The notes beneath the pieces were generated by a model. That model was not told the origin of the DNA. It searched no databases and saw only the letters and a list, made by a program, of their open reading frames with translations. DNA of 37,173 nt from Paludibacterium yongneupense DSM 18731 (GTDB lineage Bacteria; Pseudomonadota; Gammaproteobacteria; Burkholderiales; Chromobacteriaceae), in NCBI RefSeq assembly GCF_000422925.1, contig NZ_AUGZ01000005.1, positions 408,081 through 445,253 of the forward strand, written 5' to 3'. Positions 18,195-25,246 of this stretch are shown in pieces. The stretch's first letter is position 1. Each line of letters begins with the position of its first letter. The position numbers and the translations under genes were made by a program.

Positions 18195-18856
18195 ACGGCG
18201 AGTTGGCGCAAATGATCGGGCGTCAGCAGGGCCAGCGACGGCAGCTTGAGATCGGCGATCGAAAAGCGCGGATCGTCGAACACGGCACTGTCCGGCACCG
18301 CCACCGCAGCCATCGACGCCGACTTGCACGCCAGAAGGCCGGTCACGCTATCCTCGAACGCAATGCAGCGCGCGGCTTCCGTGCCGAGCAAACTCGCGCA
18401 ATGCAGATAGACCTGAGGATGCGGCTTGCCATGGTCGAGGTCGTTGGCCGATACGACTGCCGCGAATCGAGGTCCGATGCCGAGGCGTTCCAGCACGGCA
18501 TCGATGATGGGACGCGGCGATGAGGACGCGAGTCCGAGGGTGAAACCGCGCTCGCGCAGCAGATCGAGCACGGCCATGACGCCGGGCATCGCGCAGGCAT
18601 GCTCGGACAGCAGCTGCGTCACGCGCGCCTGCAGGCGCGCCGCCGTCGTGGCGATGTCGCCGGGCAGTTCGCGCCGCGCATACCAGTAAGCGGCGATCTC
18701 GGCGATACGGCGTCCGCGCGTCAACGCACACATGCCGGGCGTCAACTCCAGCCCCATCTGACCGAACACATCCTGTTCAGCCCGTTCCCAATAAGGTTCG
18801 GAATCGACCAGGAGCCCATCCATGTCGAAAATCGCAGCCGTGTGCATCAATGTCAT
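18191..18856 (-). CDS. HAD-family sugar phosphatase (HxpB/YniC-like)
   Basis: A 221-residue HAD subfamily IA hydrolase that should dephosphorylate a hexose phosphate or similar small metabolite. The motifs are complete: FDMDGLLVDSEP (nucleophile Asp11, Asp13), Ser111 in LASSSP, Lys144 in KPHPQVYL and FEDSVTG (Glu168, Asp169). The ending DPRFSIADLKLPSL matches E. coli HxpB closely by eye. The start is uncertain: ATG 18856 or 18847, neither with a good ribosome site. Its stop overlaps the GH28 start. It diverges from the manganese riboswitch promoter. Confidence 0.88.
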   Translation of the reverse strand: MTLMHTAAIFDMDGLLVDSEPYWERAEQDVFGQMGLELTPGMCALTRGRRIAEIAAYWYARRELPGDIATTAARLQARVTQLLSEHACAMPGVMAVLDLLRERGFTLGLASSSPRPIIDAVLERLGIGPRFAAVVSANDLDHGKPHPQVYLHCASLLGTEAARCIAFEDSVTGLLACKSASMAAVAVPDSAVFDDPRFSIADLKLPSLALLTPDHLRQLAV

Positions 18857-18969
18857 CGCGAGTGTGCGCGGCCAGGCCGCTTCCGGGGTTCCAATCGCAC
18901 TAGTGTCCCCATCCCGCCTACCCGCTGTCAATGCGTTTCAGGGCACTCGCCTCGACTCCGCCTTTCCAT

Positions 18970-18975
18970 TACAAT
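18970..18975 (+). promoter_or_regulatory. Probable -10 box of the riboswitch-controlled transcript
   Basis: TACAAT sits about ten bases ahead of the first paired base of the manganese aptamer (18985), so transcription would begin right at the aptamer. No convincing -35 hexamer stands 16-18 bases upstream, so activation or a weak promoter is possible. Confidence 0.4.
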
Positions 18976-18984
18976 GCGGACAGT

Positions 18985-19083
18985 CATTGGGGAGTAGCCG
19001 GCTTCCGCCAGGAAGCGAGCACATCAACAAACTTGGCCGACCGGCCATGGTGTGTTCGACCGCAAGGTTTGGCGAGACCATTG
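18985..19083 (+). ncRNA. yybP-ykoY manganese riboswitch aptamer
   Basis: The sequence carries the conserved pieces of the yybP-ykoY class, a Mn2+ sensor: GGGGAGTAGCC (18989-18999), a hairpin GCTTCC-GCCA-GGAAGC (19001-19016), TCAACAAACTTGG (19024-19036) and the closing GGCGAGACC (19071-19079). P1 forms between CATTGG (18985-18990) and CCATTG (19078-19083) with one U-U mismatch. AACTTG and CAAGGTT can close the P3 arm. The class is known to sit before GDT1/MntP-type Mn exporters, which is what follows. Identified by recognising the motif; a covariance-model search was not run. Confidence 0.88.
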
Positions 19084-19157
19084 GCGCAGTGCCACGCCCG
19101 GGTCGGGCAGGTGGCGCTGTGTCCAATATTCTCGCTGCCCGACCGCAAGGACGCATT
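19080..19157 (+). promoter_or_regulatory. Riboswitch expression platform with two exclusive hairpins
   Basis: Two alternatives compete here. One is a long stem: ATTGG (19080-19084), GCCAC (19091-19095) and GCCCG (19096-19100) pair with CGGGC (19104-19108), GTGGC (19111-19115) and CCAAT (19123-19127). The other pairs GGTCGGGCAG (19101-19110) perfectly with CTGCCCGACC (19135-19144), ending three bases before the ribosome site AAGGA (19147-19151). They share bases, so only one forms at a time; the first also takes the 3' strand of aptamer P1. No T-run follows, suggesting control of translation. Which fold manganese favours cannot be told from sequence. Confidence 0.6.
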
Positions 19158-19715
19158 TTGGAAGCTTTTCTCGTTTCGGTCAGTGCCATCACTCTAGGCG
19201 AAATCGGTGATAAAACGCAGTTGCTCGCCCTCGTGCTTGCCGCGCGCTTCAAGCGCCCGCTTCCCATCGTGGCCGGTATCGTGGTCGCCGTCGTCGCCAA
19301 CCATCTGCTCGCCGGCTATGCCGGCCATCTGCTCGGCGCGCGGCTGAGCCCCGACATCGGACGCTGGATACTCGGCCTGTCGCTGCTCGCCGTCGCACTG
19401 TGGACGCTCAAACCCGACACCATCGACGAAGGCGCCGAGCCCACCAACGGCTACGGCGTTTTCGTCAGCACCTGTATCGCCTTTTTCCTCGCGGAAATGG
19501 GCGACAAGACCCAGATCGTCACCGTACTGCTGGCCGCGCGCTTCAACGACCTGCTCGCCGTCGTCGCGGGGACCACGCTTGGCATGCTGATCGCCGACCT
19601 GCCCGCGGTTTTCATCGGGCACCAGATGGCCGATCGTCTGCCGCTCAGATTCATCCGCTTCGGCGCGGCGGCCCTGTTCGCCGTTCTCGGCGTGGTCACG
19701 CTGGCCGGACTCTGA
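19158..19715 (+). CDS. GDT1/UPF0016-family manganese exporter (MneA/MntX type)
   Basis: A 185-residue inner-membrane protein of the GDT1/TMEM165 family, bacterial members of which export Mn2+. Two inverted-topology halves each carry the signature E-x-G-D-K-T: EIGDKTQ (15-21) and EMGDKTQ (113-119), with six predicted helices. Start: TTG at 19158, giving MEAFLVSV as in relatives, with AAGGA six bases upstream; no ATG fits, and the longer open frame upstream is the riboswitch. A yybP-ykoY Mn2+ riboswitch directly precedes it, which supports manganese as the substrate. The rare TTG start may keep basal expression low. Confidence 0.92.
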   Translation: MEAFLVSVSAITLGEIGDKTQLLALVLAARFKRPLPIVAGIVVAVVANHLLAGYAGHLLGARLSPDIGRWILGLSLLAVALWTLKPDTIDEGAEPTNGYGVFVSTCIAFFLAEMGDKTQIVTVLLAARFNDLLAVVAGTTLGMLIADLPAVFIGHQMADRLPLRFIRFGAAALFAVLGVVTLAGL

Positions 19716-19759
19716 GATGACACGTCAGGGGGCCGGGTCGGGTCAGACGCCGCCCCCGG

Positions 19760-19776
19760 AAAAACGGGCCGGCCCG
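19760..19776 (-). terminator. Probable weak terminator of the DUF2827 gene
   Basis: On the minus strand, just after the gene's stop, the self-complementary CGGGCCGGCCCG (19765-19776) is followed directly by five T (19764-19760). The stem is short if a loop is allowed, so efficiency is doubtful. Confidence 0.4.
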
Positions 19777-19779
19777 GCC

Positions 19780-20967
19780 TTACCCCGAAGCCGACGCGCG
19801 TGCGTGGCACACGCGGTACAAGGCGGCCACGTGCGATTCGACATTGGCGGGGTTCGCGATGCTGGCGGCGTCGAGCACCCGCCGCGAGCGCTCGCGGTAA
19901 TCGTCCAGCCCTTCGTCGTGGTGGCGCAGGGCCTGCAGCAGGGCCCGGCCGCCGGCGGCGGCATCGAAATCGGGGTAGTAATAGCCGGCGTCGCGGATGA
20001 ACGGCGAGTTATGCACCAGCGGGAAGCCTGCGTGCAACACGTCGTAGTACAGATAATTCAGACCGTTCTCCCACTGGTGCGACACCACCACATCGGTGAA
20101 CTGCGCGAGGCTGGCCGGCAGGTCGTAGCGCGCCTCGAAGCCGAGCTTGCCATCGCGAAACAGATCGAGCGCACGCGCAAGGTACTGCAAAGTCGGATTG
20201 TCGCCCAGTTCGGCGGTGTTGGTCGCATACACGCCGGCGATCAAGGCCGGGGCCTGGCGATAGGCCTGCTCGCACACCAGCAATGGATAGAGGCAGTTTT
20301 TGATCACGTTCAGATTGGGTTCGAACACGGCGATACGGCGCGGCCCGCTCCGAGGCGCATACGCGACCGGCACGCCGGGAAGCATCGCTTCGAACCGCAC
20401 GCGCGCGCAGTCGAAAAAATACGGATCCCATATATGCGGCAGCACCCGTACCGGCGCGCGCAACACGGTTTCCCAGTAGCCGCGGCAGCTTCGCTCGTGC
20501 TGCGGCTGGGTCCAGACTTCGTCGAAAGCAAGCCCCGTCACCAACGGTCCGGGCGCGAGGTCGAAACAGATCCGTTCGGCGTCGAGCACATAGTCGTTGC
20601 CGCAGCGGTACGCCACGATGGCGCCCCCGCGCCGCCGGATCGACGCCGCCACCTCGACCGGCACCTGGGCGCCGCCTTCGATCAGTACGTCGAGCCGGGG
20701 CGCGATATCCGCCATGTTCGCCATGCGCAGATCGAGGCCGTCGAGCAAGAGCGCGGGCGGCACCGCATCGCAGTCGCCGTCGCCGCCATTGACCAGCCAC
20801 ACTTCGCCGATATCGGGCGAAGCCCGCAGCATCAACACTAAAAAAACGATGTTCTGCAGCGTGCCGTTGGACCAGATCGTCTGCTCCGGGTCGCGCATCA
20901 GAAAAAACGTGACGCCGACCTTAAGTTTCCGGCTGCCATCCACCCGGCGCATGGGTTCGGGGTTCAT
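19780..20967 (-). CDS. DUF2827 family protein (glycosyltransferase-like, function unproven)
   Basis: A 395-residue soluble protein that I assign to DUF2827 from its KVGVTFFLMRDPEQTIWSNG start (residues 16-35) and overall layout. The family is known mainly from Burkholderia-type genomes, near glycan genes. The two-lobed alpha/beta pattern, with SHQWENGLNYLYYDVLHAG and PLVHNSPFIRDAGYYYPDFD near the C-terminus, resembles the sugar-nucleotide lobe of GT-B enzymes; that is inference. No signal peptide. The start is ATG 20967 (alternative 20952) without a strong ribosome site. It diverges from a radical SAM gene across 208 bases that contain repeated GGACA motifs. Confidence 0.75.
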   Translation of the reverse strand: MNPEPMRRVDGSRKLKVGVTFFLMRDPEQTIWSNGTLQNIVFLVLMLRASPDIGEVWLVNGGDGDCDAVPPALLLDGLDLRMANMADIAPRLDVLIEGGAQVPVEVAASIRRRGGAIVAYRCGNDYVLDAERICFDLAPGPLVTGLAFDEVWTQPQHERSCRGYWETVLRAPVRVLPHIWDPYFFDCARVRFEAMLPGVPVAYAPRSGPRRIAVFEPNLNVIKNCLYPLLVCEQAYRQAPALIAGVYATNTAELGDNPTLQYLARALDLFRDGKLGFEARYDLPASLAQFTDVVVSHQWENGLNYLYYDVLHAGFPLVHNSPFIRDAGYYYPDFDAAAGGRALLQALRHHDEGLDDYRERSRRVLDAASIANPANVESHVAALYRVCHARASASG

Positions 20968-21175
20968 ACTATTGTCCAGCTCCACGGCACGATATCGCCC
21001 CGATGCTAGCAGATCGGGACACCAGCGGCACACCCGCACGTTTTTGATTCAGGACAAAACCCGTTTCGCCATCTGCCCCGATACTGTCCGCGGCGACAGC
21101 GCGTAGACGCCGGGCCACTGCCAGACATCCCCGCAGGCGGTGCGTCGAGGACAATGCGGGACAGACGAAAGAACC
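20968..21175. promoter_or_regulatory. Divergent control region with six GGACA/TGTCC motifs
   Basis: Between the divergent DUF2827 and radical SAM genes, the pentamer GGACA occurs on one strand or the other six times: 20973, 21017, 21052, 21085, 21149 and 21159. The outermost copies form a 7-base inverted pair, ATTGTCC (20971-20977) and GGACAAT (21149-21155). GATACT (21080-21085) could be a -10 for the plus gene. A shared operator family is possible but unproven. Confidence 0.35.
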
Positions 21176-22336
21176 ATGCAAACCATCGAATTGATTCGGC
21201 AAGCAAAGCCGGCTCAGCAAAGCGGTCCGGCCATCGTCGGCAGCCGGGTCGAGCTGCAGTTGCTGACCACTTTGCGCTGCAACTTGAAGTGCACCTACTG
21301 CTCGATCGCCGAAGGCGACGTGCGCGAATCGCAGGGCAATGTCAACTATAGCCCCGAAGCGCTCGACCGCTTCATCGCCACCCAGCTCGACGGTTACGAT
21401 GTCTATGTCACCTTCTATGGCGGCGAGCCCACACTCAATCGCAGCTTCATCCGCGATGTAATGCAGCGCCACCCCCACTTCCGTTACCAGTTGCAAACCA
21501 ACGGCACCCTGCTCGACGATCTGCCGGACGAGGTATTGAAACGGCTGTCCAACATCCTGGTCTCCATCGATGGCGGAGAAACGGTGACCGACGGTTTCCG
21601 CGGGCGCGGCATCTACCGTCAGGTGCTGAAGAATCTGGAGGCGGTGCGCGAGCGCGTCGACGGCACACTGACCGCGCGCGTGACCTGGAGCAGCAGCGAC
21701 ATCGGCTTCGACGAATTGGCGCAGTTGTGCGAGCGCTTCGACTATGTCTATTTCCAGTTCGTGGCGGGCGAAGCCTATGCCGCCGCAGACATGGAAAAGC
21801 GCAAGGCGGTGCTGCGCCAGCTGATTGACCGCTTCTTTGCCAGCCGCGACACCCTGTTCCCCTTCATCCCTATCATGGGCATGGTACGCAACAAGGTCAT
21901 GCCCAAACGCGCCGAAGAACTGTATGACGGCCACACCCAGTGCCGTGTATCGACCCACATTCTCAATGTCATGCCGGACGGGCGCATCTACCCCTGTCCC
22001 GACCTGATGCACCTGCCCCACATGTTGCAGGGCGACATCAAGGAAAACTGGCTACGGCGCAGTCCGTTGCAACGAGATCCGGCCATGCCGTGCGAGGATT
22101 GCGAGGCTTTTGCCTGGTGCCGCGGCAACTGCATGAAAAACCTTTACCTCGCCTATGTCGAAAACGACAAAAACTACCGGGAAAAGGTCACCGACCCGAT
22201 CTGCGAGCTGGTGCGTTTCATGGGCGAGGAAATCGACCGCCACGATCCGCAGGCCTGGTTCGCAAGCCTGCCGCTGGCCTTGCGCCGCCAGATCACCGAC
22301 TGCGAAGTCTATGAATACGTAGAAATCATGCCTTGA
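21176..22336 (+). CDS. Radical SAM/SPASM-domain enzyme, likely peptide or protein modifying
   Basis: A 386-residue radical SAM enzyme. The SAM-binding cluster motif CNLKCTYC gives Cys35, Cys39 and Cys42, and YGGEP (81-85) binds the SAM amino group. The C-terminal SPASM-type region carries Cys256, Cys274, Cys306, Cys309, Cys315, Cys319 and Cys343, enough for auxiliary 4Fe-4S clusters; GRIYPCPD is typical of it. Such enzymes usually modify peptides or proteins, or mature partner enzymes. I found no precursor peptide beside it. Start ATG 21176 has only a weak AAAGAA site. Its stop is followed by a strong hairpin. It shares a divergent region with the DUF2827 gene. The substrate is unknown. Confidence 0.85.
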   Translation: MQTIELIRQAKPAQQSGPAIVGSRVELQLLTTLRCNLKCTYCSIAEGDVRESQGNVNYSPEALDRFIATQLDGYDVYVTFYGGEPTLNRSFIRDVMQRHPHFRYQLQTNGTLLDDLPDEVLKRLSNILVSIDGGETVTDGFRGRGIYRQVLKNLEAVRERVDGTLTARVTWSSSDIGFDELAQLCERFDYVYFQFVAGEAYAAADMEKRKAVLRQLIDRFFASRDTLFPFIPIMGMVRNKVMPKRAEELYDGHTQCRVSTHILNVMPDGRIYPCPDLMHLPHMLQGDIKENWLRRSPLQRDPAMPCEDCEAFAWCRGNCMKNLYLAYVENDKNYREKVTDPICELVRFMGEEIDRHDPQAWFASLPLALRRQITDCEVYEYVEIMP

Positions 22337-22342
22337 ACGGCG

Positions 22343-22376
22343 CGGCGCGGCCCCCGCGACAGGCGGGGCCGCGCCG
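22343..22376. terminator. GC-rich hairpin between convergent genes
   Basis: CGGCGCGGCCCC (22343-22354) pairs perfectly with GGGGCCGCGCCG (22365-22376) around a 10-base loop. It lies in the 44 bases between the convergent radical SAM and RIO kinase stops and probably acts for both. There is no long T-run on either side. Confidence 0.55.
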
Positions 22377-22380
22377 GCTC

Positions 22381-23232
22381 TTACTCCTGCTCCGCCGCGC
22401 GGTACATCTGGCGGATTTCTTCTTCCTTGATCGCCAATTCGACGTGCATCAGCACCGATTCGACATCGACTGGCCTGTCGTCTTCTTCCACGATCCCGGT
22501 CAGCACTACGTCAGGGTGCAGCACGCCCTCTTTATACAAGTTCCAGATTTCGAGCCCGTAGCGGGTCGTGTTCAAGGCTGGAGCGAACGCACCGAAATAC
22601 GCGCGCAGATTGCTCACGTCCCGCTCCAGCATCTCGGCGGCATTGCTGTTGCCGGCGGCATCGACCGCCTGCGGCAGGTCGATGATGACCGGGCCGTCGG
22701 CGCCGACCAGAATATTGTATTCGGAAAGGTCGCCGTGGATGATGCCGGCGCACAACATGCGCACCACCTGATTGACCAGCAAGGCATGGTATTCGAGCGC
22801 CAGCGCCTCGCTGAGTTCGACATCGTTCAGGCGCGGCGCGGTGCCGCCGTCCGCATCGACGATCAGATCCATCAACAGCACGCCGTCGTAACACAGATGC
22901 GGCTGCGGCACCCGCACCCCGGCCGCGGCCAGACGATACAGCGCGTCGACCTCGGCGTTCTGCCACACCTCTTCCTGCATCTTGCGTCCGTAGCGGCTGC
23001 CTTTTTCCATTGCGCGCGCCTGACGGCTGTTCTTGACCTTGCGGCCTTCCTGATAGTTGACATTGGTCCGGAAACTGCGTTTATGGACTTCTTTATAGAC
23101 TTTGGCGCAGCAGATCTTCTCGCCGCAACGGACGATATATACGGTGGCTTCCTTGCCGCTCATCAACTGACTGATCACCTCGTCGACGAGGCCTTCGTCG
23201 ACGAGTGTTGCAAGTCCTTTTGGGGTCTTCAT
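22381..23232 (-). CDS. RIO-family atypical protein kinase
   Basis: A 283-residue RIO1-type kinase, predicted to phosphorylate serine or act as an ATPase; its bacterial role is unknown. Motifs: the glycine-loop substitute SGKEATVY (25-32), Lys44 in CCAKVYK, the catalytic loop IIHGDLSEYNILV (164-176; Asp168, Asn173) and metal-binding Asp185 in IIDLPQAV. The segment NYQEGRKVKNSRQARAMEKG is the RIO flexible loop. I chose ATG 23232 because homology begins near MKTPKGL; the ribosome site is weak. It converges with the radical SAM gene and is separated from the upstream glycosyltransferase by 349 bases, so it is likely its own unit. Confidence 0.9.
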   Translation of the reverse strand: MKTPKGLATLVDEGLVDEVISQLMSGKEATVYIVRCGEKICCAKVYKEVHKRSFRTNVNYQEGRKVKNSRQARAMEKGSRYGRKMQEEVWQNAEVDALYRLAAAGVRVPQPHLCYDGVLLMDLIVDADGGTAPRLNDVELSEALALEYHALLVNQVVRMLCAGIIHGDLSEYNILVGADGPVIIDLPQAVDAAGNSNAAEMLERDVSNLRAYFGAFAPALNTTRYGLEIWNLYKEGVLHPDVVLTGIVEEDDRPVDVESVLMHVELAIKEEEIRQMYRAAEQE

Positions 23233-23581
23233 TTCGTTCTGCCAAGTCGGGTCGGTCACCCCGTGGACGCAGGCGACATGGGAACATGGGCGCGCATTCG
23301 ACGTTCGGGATGGCATTTACAGGTCGGACACGCCCGGGCGGCCAGAGACCGCGTTCCAGGCGGGAATGTCGTGTCGGTACTAAACGGGGCCGGTCCCGGC
23401 GGGGACGGCGGCGCTTGGATACATGTGCCCTAGTTTAACAGTTGCACGCGAGGAAGCTCGGAACTTTATGCACGAGCGGCCGGAGTCTGAGCGTTGACGC
23501 GCCGCCATCCCTCGGGCAAAAACCGCCGTCCTCGCCGACACGCCCATCAAAAGGCGGGTCGGCAGACGATACGGCGCCGTT
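23233..23581. other. Intergenic region, one imperfect hairpin, no supported gene
   Basis: The only structure worth noting lies about 20 bases beyond the glycosyltransferase stop: CCGAC-A-CGCC (23535-23544) with GGCG-G-GTCGG (23553-23562), nine pairs with one mismatch, and next to it the palindrome ACGGCGCCGT (23571-23580). They may end the minus-strand transcript. The remainder should hold the RIO kinase promoter, but I cannot point to convincing hexamers. Confidence 0.35.
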
Positions 23582-24403
23582 TCACCGGGCTTCGGGCCTG
23601 CCCGCCTGCCGCGCCGCCCGGCGCGCCGCACGCACGCGACGGTGCCAGGCAAAAAACCGCGCGGGCGCCGTGACACGGCCGCTGCGGCGGCGCTTGCGGC
23701 CTATCTTCAGCATCAACAGATGCCAATTCTGAGCAATCAGCTCCGGTGGTTTGGCGACGTGCAACAGATCCACGATCATGCGCCACTCCGCGCATGTTCC
23801 TTTCCAGTAACCGAGCTTCTCGGTCTTGCGCGATTGCGTGACCCGTTTCCAGCGCGTGACCGCGATCGAGAGTTGCCGCGCGATGATTTGCCGGTTCATG
23901 AACACTTCGATCCCGAAACGCGGCAGATCGTGAATCTGCAGCAGGGTATCGCTGAGCAATTCCTTGCGTATCACCCGCTCGCCCGAGACGAAATCGAGGC
24001 CGATCGCTCGAAAGATGGGCAGGCTGTTCTGGCGCAGGCTGAGGCTGAGGTCGGAGTCGCCAGCCAGCACGGGCGCAGCCAGCGCACTGACATGCTCGTG
24101 CGTCAGTCCCTTGAGGTCGGCATCCAGCAACATCAGCAAACCGTGGCGCGCGGCGGCGATGCCGGCGGCCATGGCCGCGCTCTTGCCGTGATTGGTCGGC
24201 AGCGACAGCAGCCGAACGGAAGGAAAACGGCGCACCACATCGGCCGTCGCGTCGAGCGAGCCGTCGTCGACGACGATGACTTCGTCCAGCAGCGGATGTA
24301 CGGCCACGACCCGAAGCACGGCGCCGATCCGCGGCGCTTCGTTATAGGCGCAGATAACGCAGGAAATCCCGGCACCGGTGTGCGGCGCGTTGCTATCGCT
24401 CAT
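23582..24403 (-). CDS. Family 2 glycosyltransferase (dolichyl-P-mannose synthase-like)
   Basis: A 273-residue GT-A fold glycosyltransferase. CAYNEA (18-23), VVDDGS (44-49), NHGKSAAMAAG (71-81) and LLDADLKG (92-99, the metal-binding DxD) are the standard GT2 motifs; GKSAAM resembles polyprenyl-phosphate sugar synthases. The C-terminal tail after about residue 235 is very rich in arginine and alanine and may sit on the membrane or be poorly ordered. No transmembrane helices are seen. ATG 24403 has no clear ribosome site. The donor sugar and acceptor are unknown. No glycan gene cluster is adjacent apart from the DUF2827 gene 2.6 kb away. Confidence 0.85.
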   Translation of the reverse strand: MSDSNAPHTGAGISCVICAYNEAPRIGAVLRVVAVHPLLDEVIVVDDGSLDATADVVRRFPSVRLLSLPTNHGKSAAMAAGIAAARHGLLMLLDADLKGLTHEHVSALAAPVLAGDSDLSLSLRQNSLPIFRAIGLDFVSGERVIRKELLSDTLLQIHDLPRFGIEVFMNRQIIARQLSIAVTRWKRVTQSRKTEKLGYWKGTCAEWRMIVDLLHVAKPPELIAQNWHLLMLKIGRKRRRSGRVTAPARFFAWHRRVRAARRAARQAGRPEAR

Positions 24404-24547
24404 GGGGGAGCCCGGTCCAGTCGTAGTGACACGACGATGACGGGAAGTTTACAGACAGGTGATGACAGATCTGCTACCGGATAGCGGTTTTCGCGCGCCG
24501 CCAGCGAGGCCTTGCCGGCGGACGCCGAGCGCCCGCCCCTTTGCCGC

Positions 24548-24985
24548 TCAGCTGCGCTGCCCGGCCAGAACCCGCCCGTAGTGCGCTTTCGACTCGCCGG
24601 TAATCAGCGCGGGCTGCAGCATCACGGTCTCTTCGCCTGCGCAGGGTTTGACGGTGATGCGGAACAGAAACAAGGAGTCGCCGACCGTGTACATCCAGGC
24701 GGCCGCTTCGCACTCCACGCACTGCTCGACCGAGCGCCCGTACCAGGAGCCGTCCCGGAACACCGGCGCACGATCGTCCAGCACCCGCTCCAGGCTTCCG
24801 TCGGGGTGGACTTTATCGACCAGCACATACTCCAGCGCCGCATCGCGCTTGGGGGCGAAGGAAAACACCCAGTTGTAATGCGACCCTGCGGGATCCCCCG
24901 ACTTCAATGACGCGTCCAGGCCCGCCGTCTCGACCTTGTAATCCTCACTTTCAGCGGGCAAGGCCCCCGCTGCGCTCATCGACAT
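24548..24985 (-). CDS. Hypothetical protein, 145 residues
   Basis: I do not recognise a family. The protein is soluble-looking, without signal peptide or membrane helix. It alternates short beta-like strands (NWVFSFAP, EYVLVDKV, AWMYTVGDSLFLFRITV) with charged turns, suggesting a small beta-rich fold. Three cysteines are present, two as CVEC (89-92) and one at 115, which could bind a metal or form a disulfide. Codon use matches its neighbours. The start is uncertain: ATG 24985 or 24979, with GGTGGGAA upstream as a poor ribosome site. It is transcribed towards the glycosyltransferase with a 144-base gap. It is probably a real gene, but only by its length, its composition and the lack of a better frame. 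Confidence 0.6.
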   Translation of the reverse strand: MSMSAAGALPAESEDYKVETAGLDASLKSGDPAGSHYNWVFSFAPKRDAALEYVLVDKVHPDGSLERVLDDRAPVFRDGSWYGRSVEQCVECEAAAWMYTVGDSLFLFRITVKPCAGEETVMLQPALITGESKAHYGRVLAGQRS

Positions 24986-25209
24986 ATTCACGATATTCCC
25001 ACCGTTTGCATAGAATGCGGACACAGCCACGCCGACGAAGACCGTCGGCCGGTGCGAACACGGACGCCGGTGAGTCAGGCAGGGCATGGATAGTCAAGGC
25101 CGTGCGCGAGCGAGCGCGCTTGCGCCGTCAAGGGCGCACTGCAGCGAAGCATATCAATGCCGGGAGGGGGAAATCGCTCAGACTACGTTCTGTTTGATCC
25201 AGAGCAAGC

Positions 25210-25243
25210 GGTGCCCGGACCGTGCGCGCACGGGCCGGGCACC
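25210..25243 (-). terminator. Strong hairpin after the ygiQ stop
   Basis: GGTGCCCGG (25210-25218) pairs with CCGGGCACC (25235-25243), and inside it CCGTGC (25220-25225) pairs with GCACGG (25228-25233): 15 pairs, one mismatch and a 2-base gap at the top. It begins three bases after the ygiQ stop. No T-run follows on the minus strand, so it may work through Rho or protect the RNA 3' end. The rest of the 24986-25246 gap holds nothing I can name. Confidence 0.55.
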
Positions 25244-25246
25244 GGG

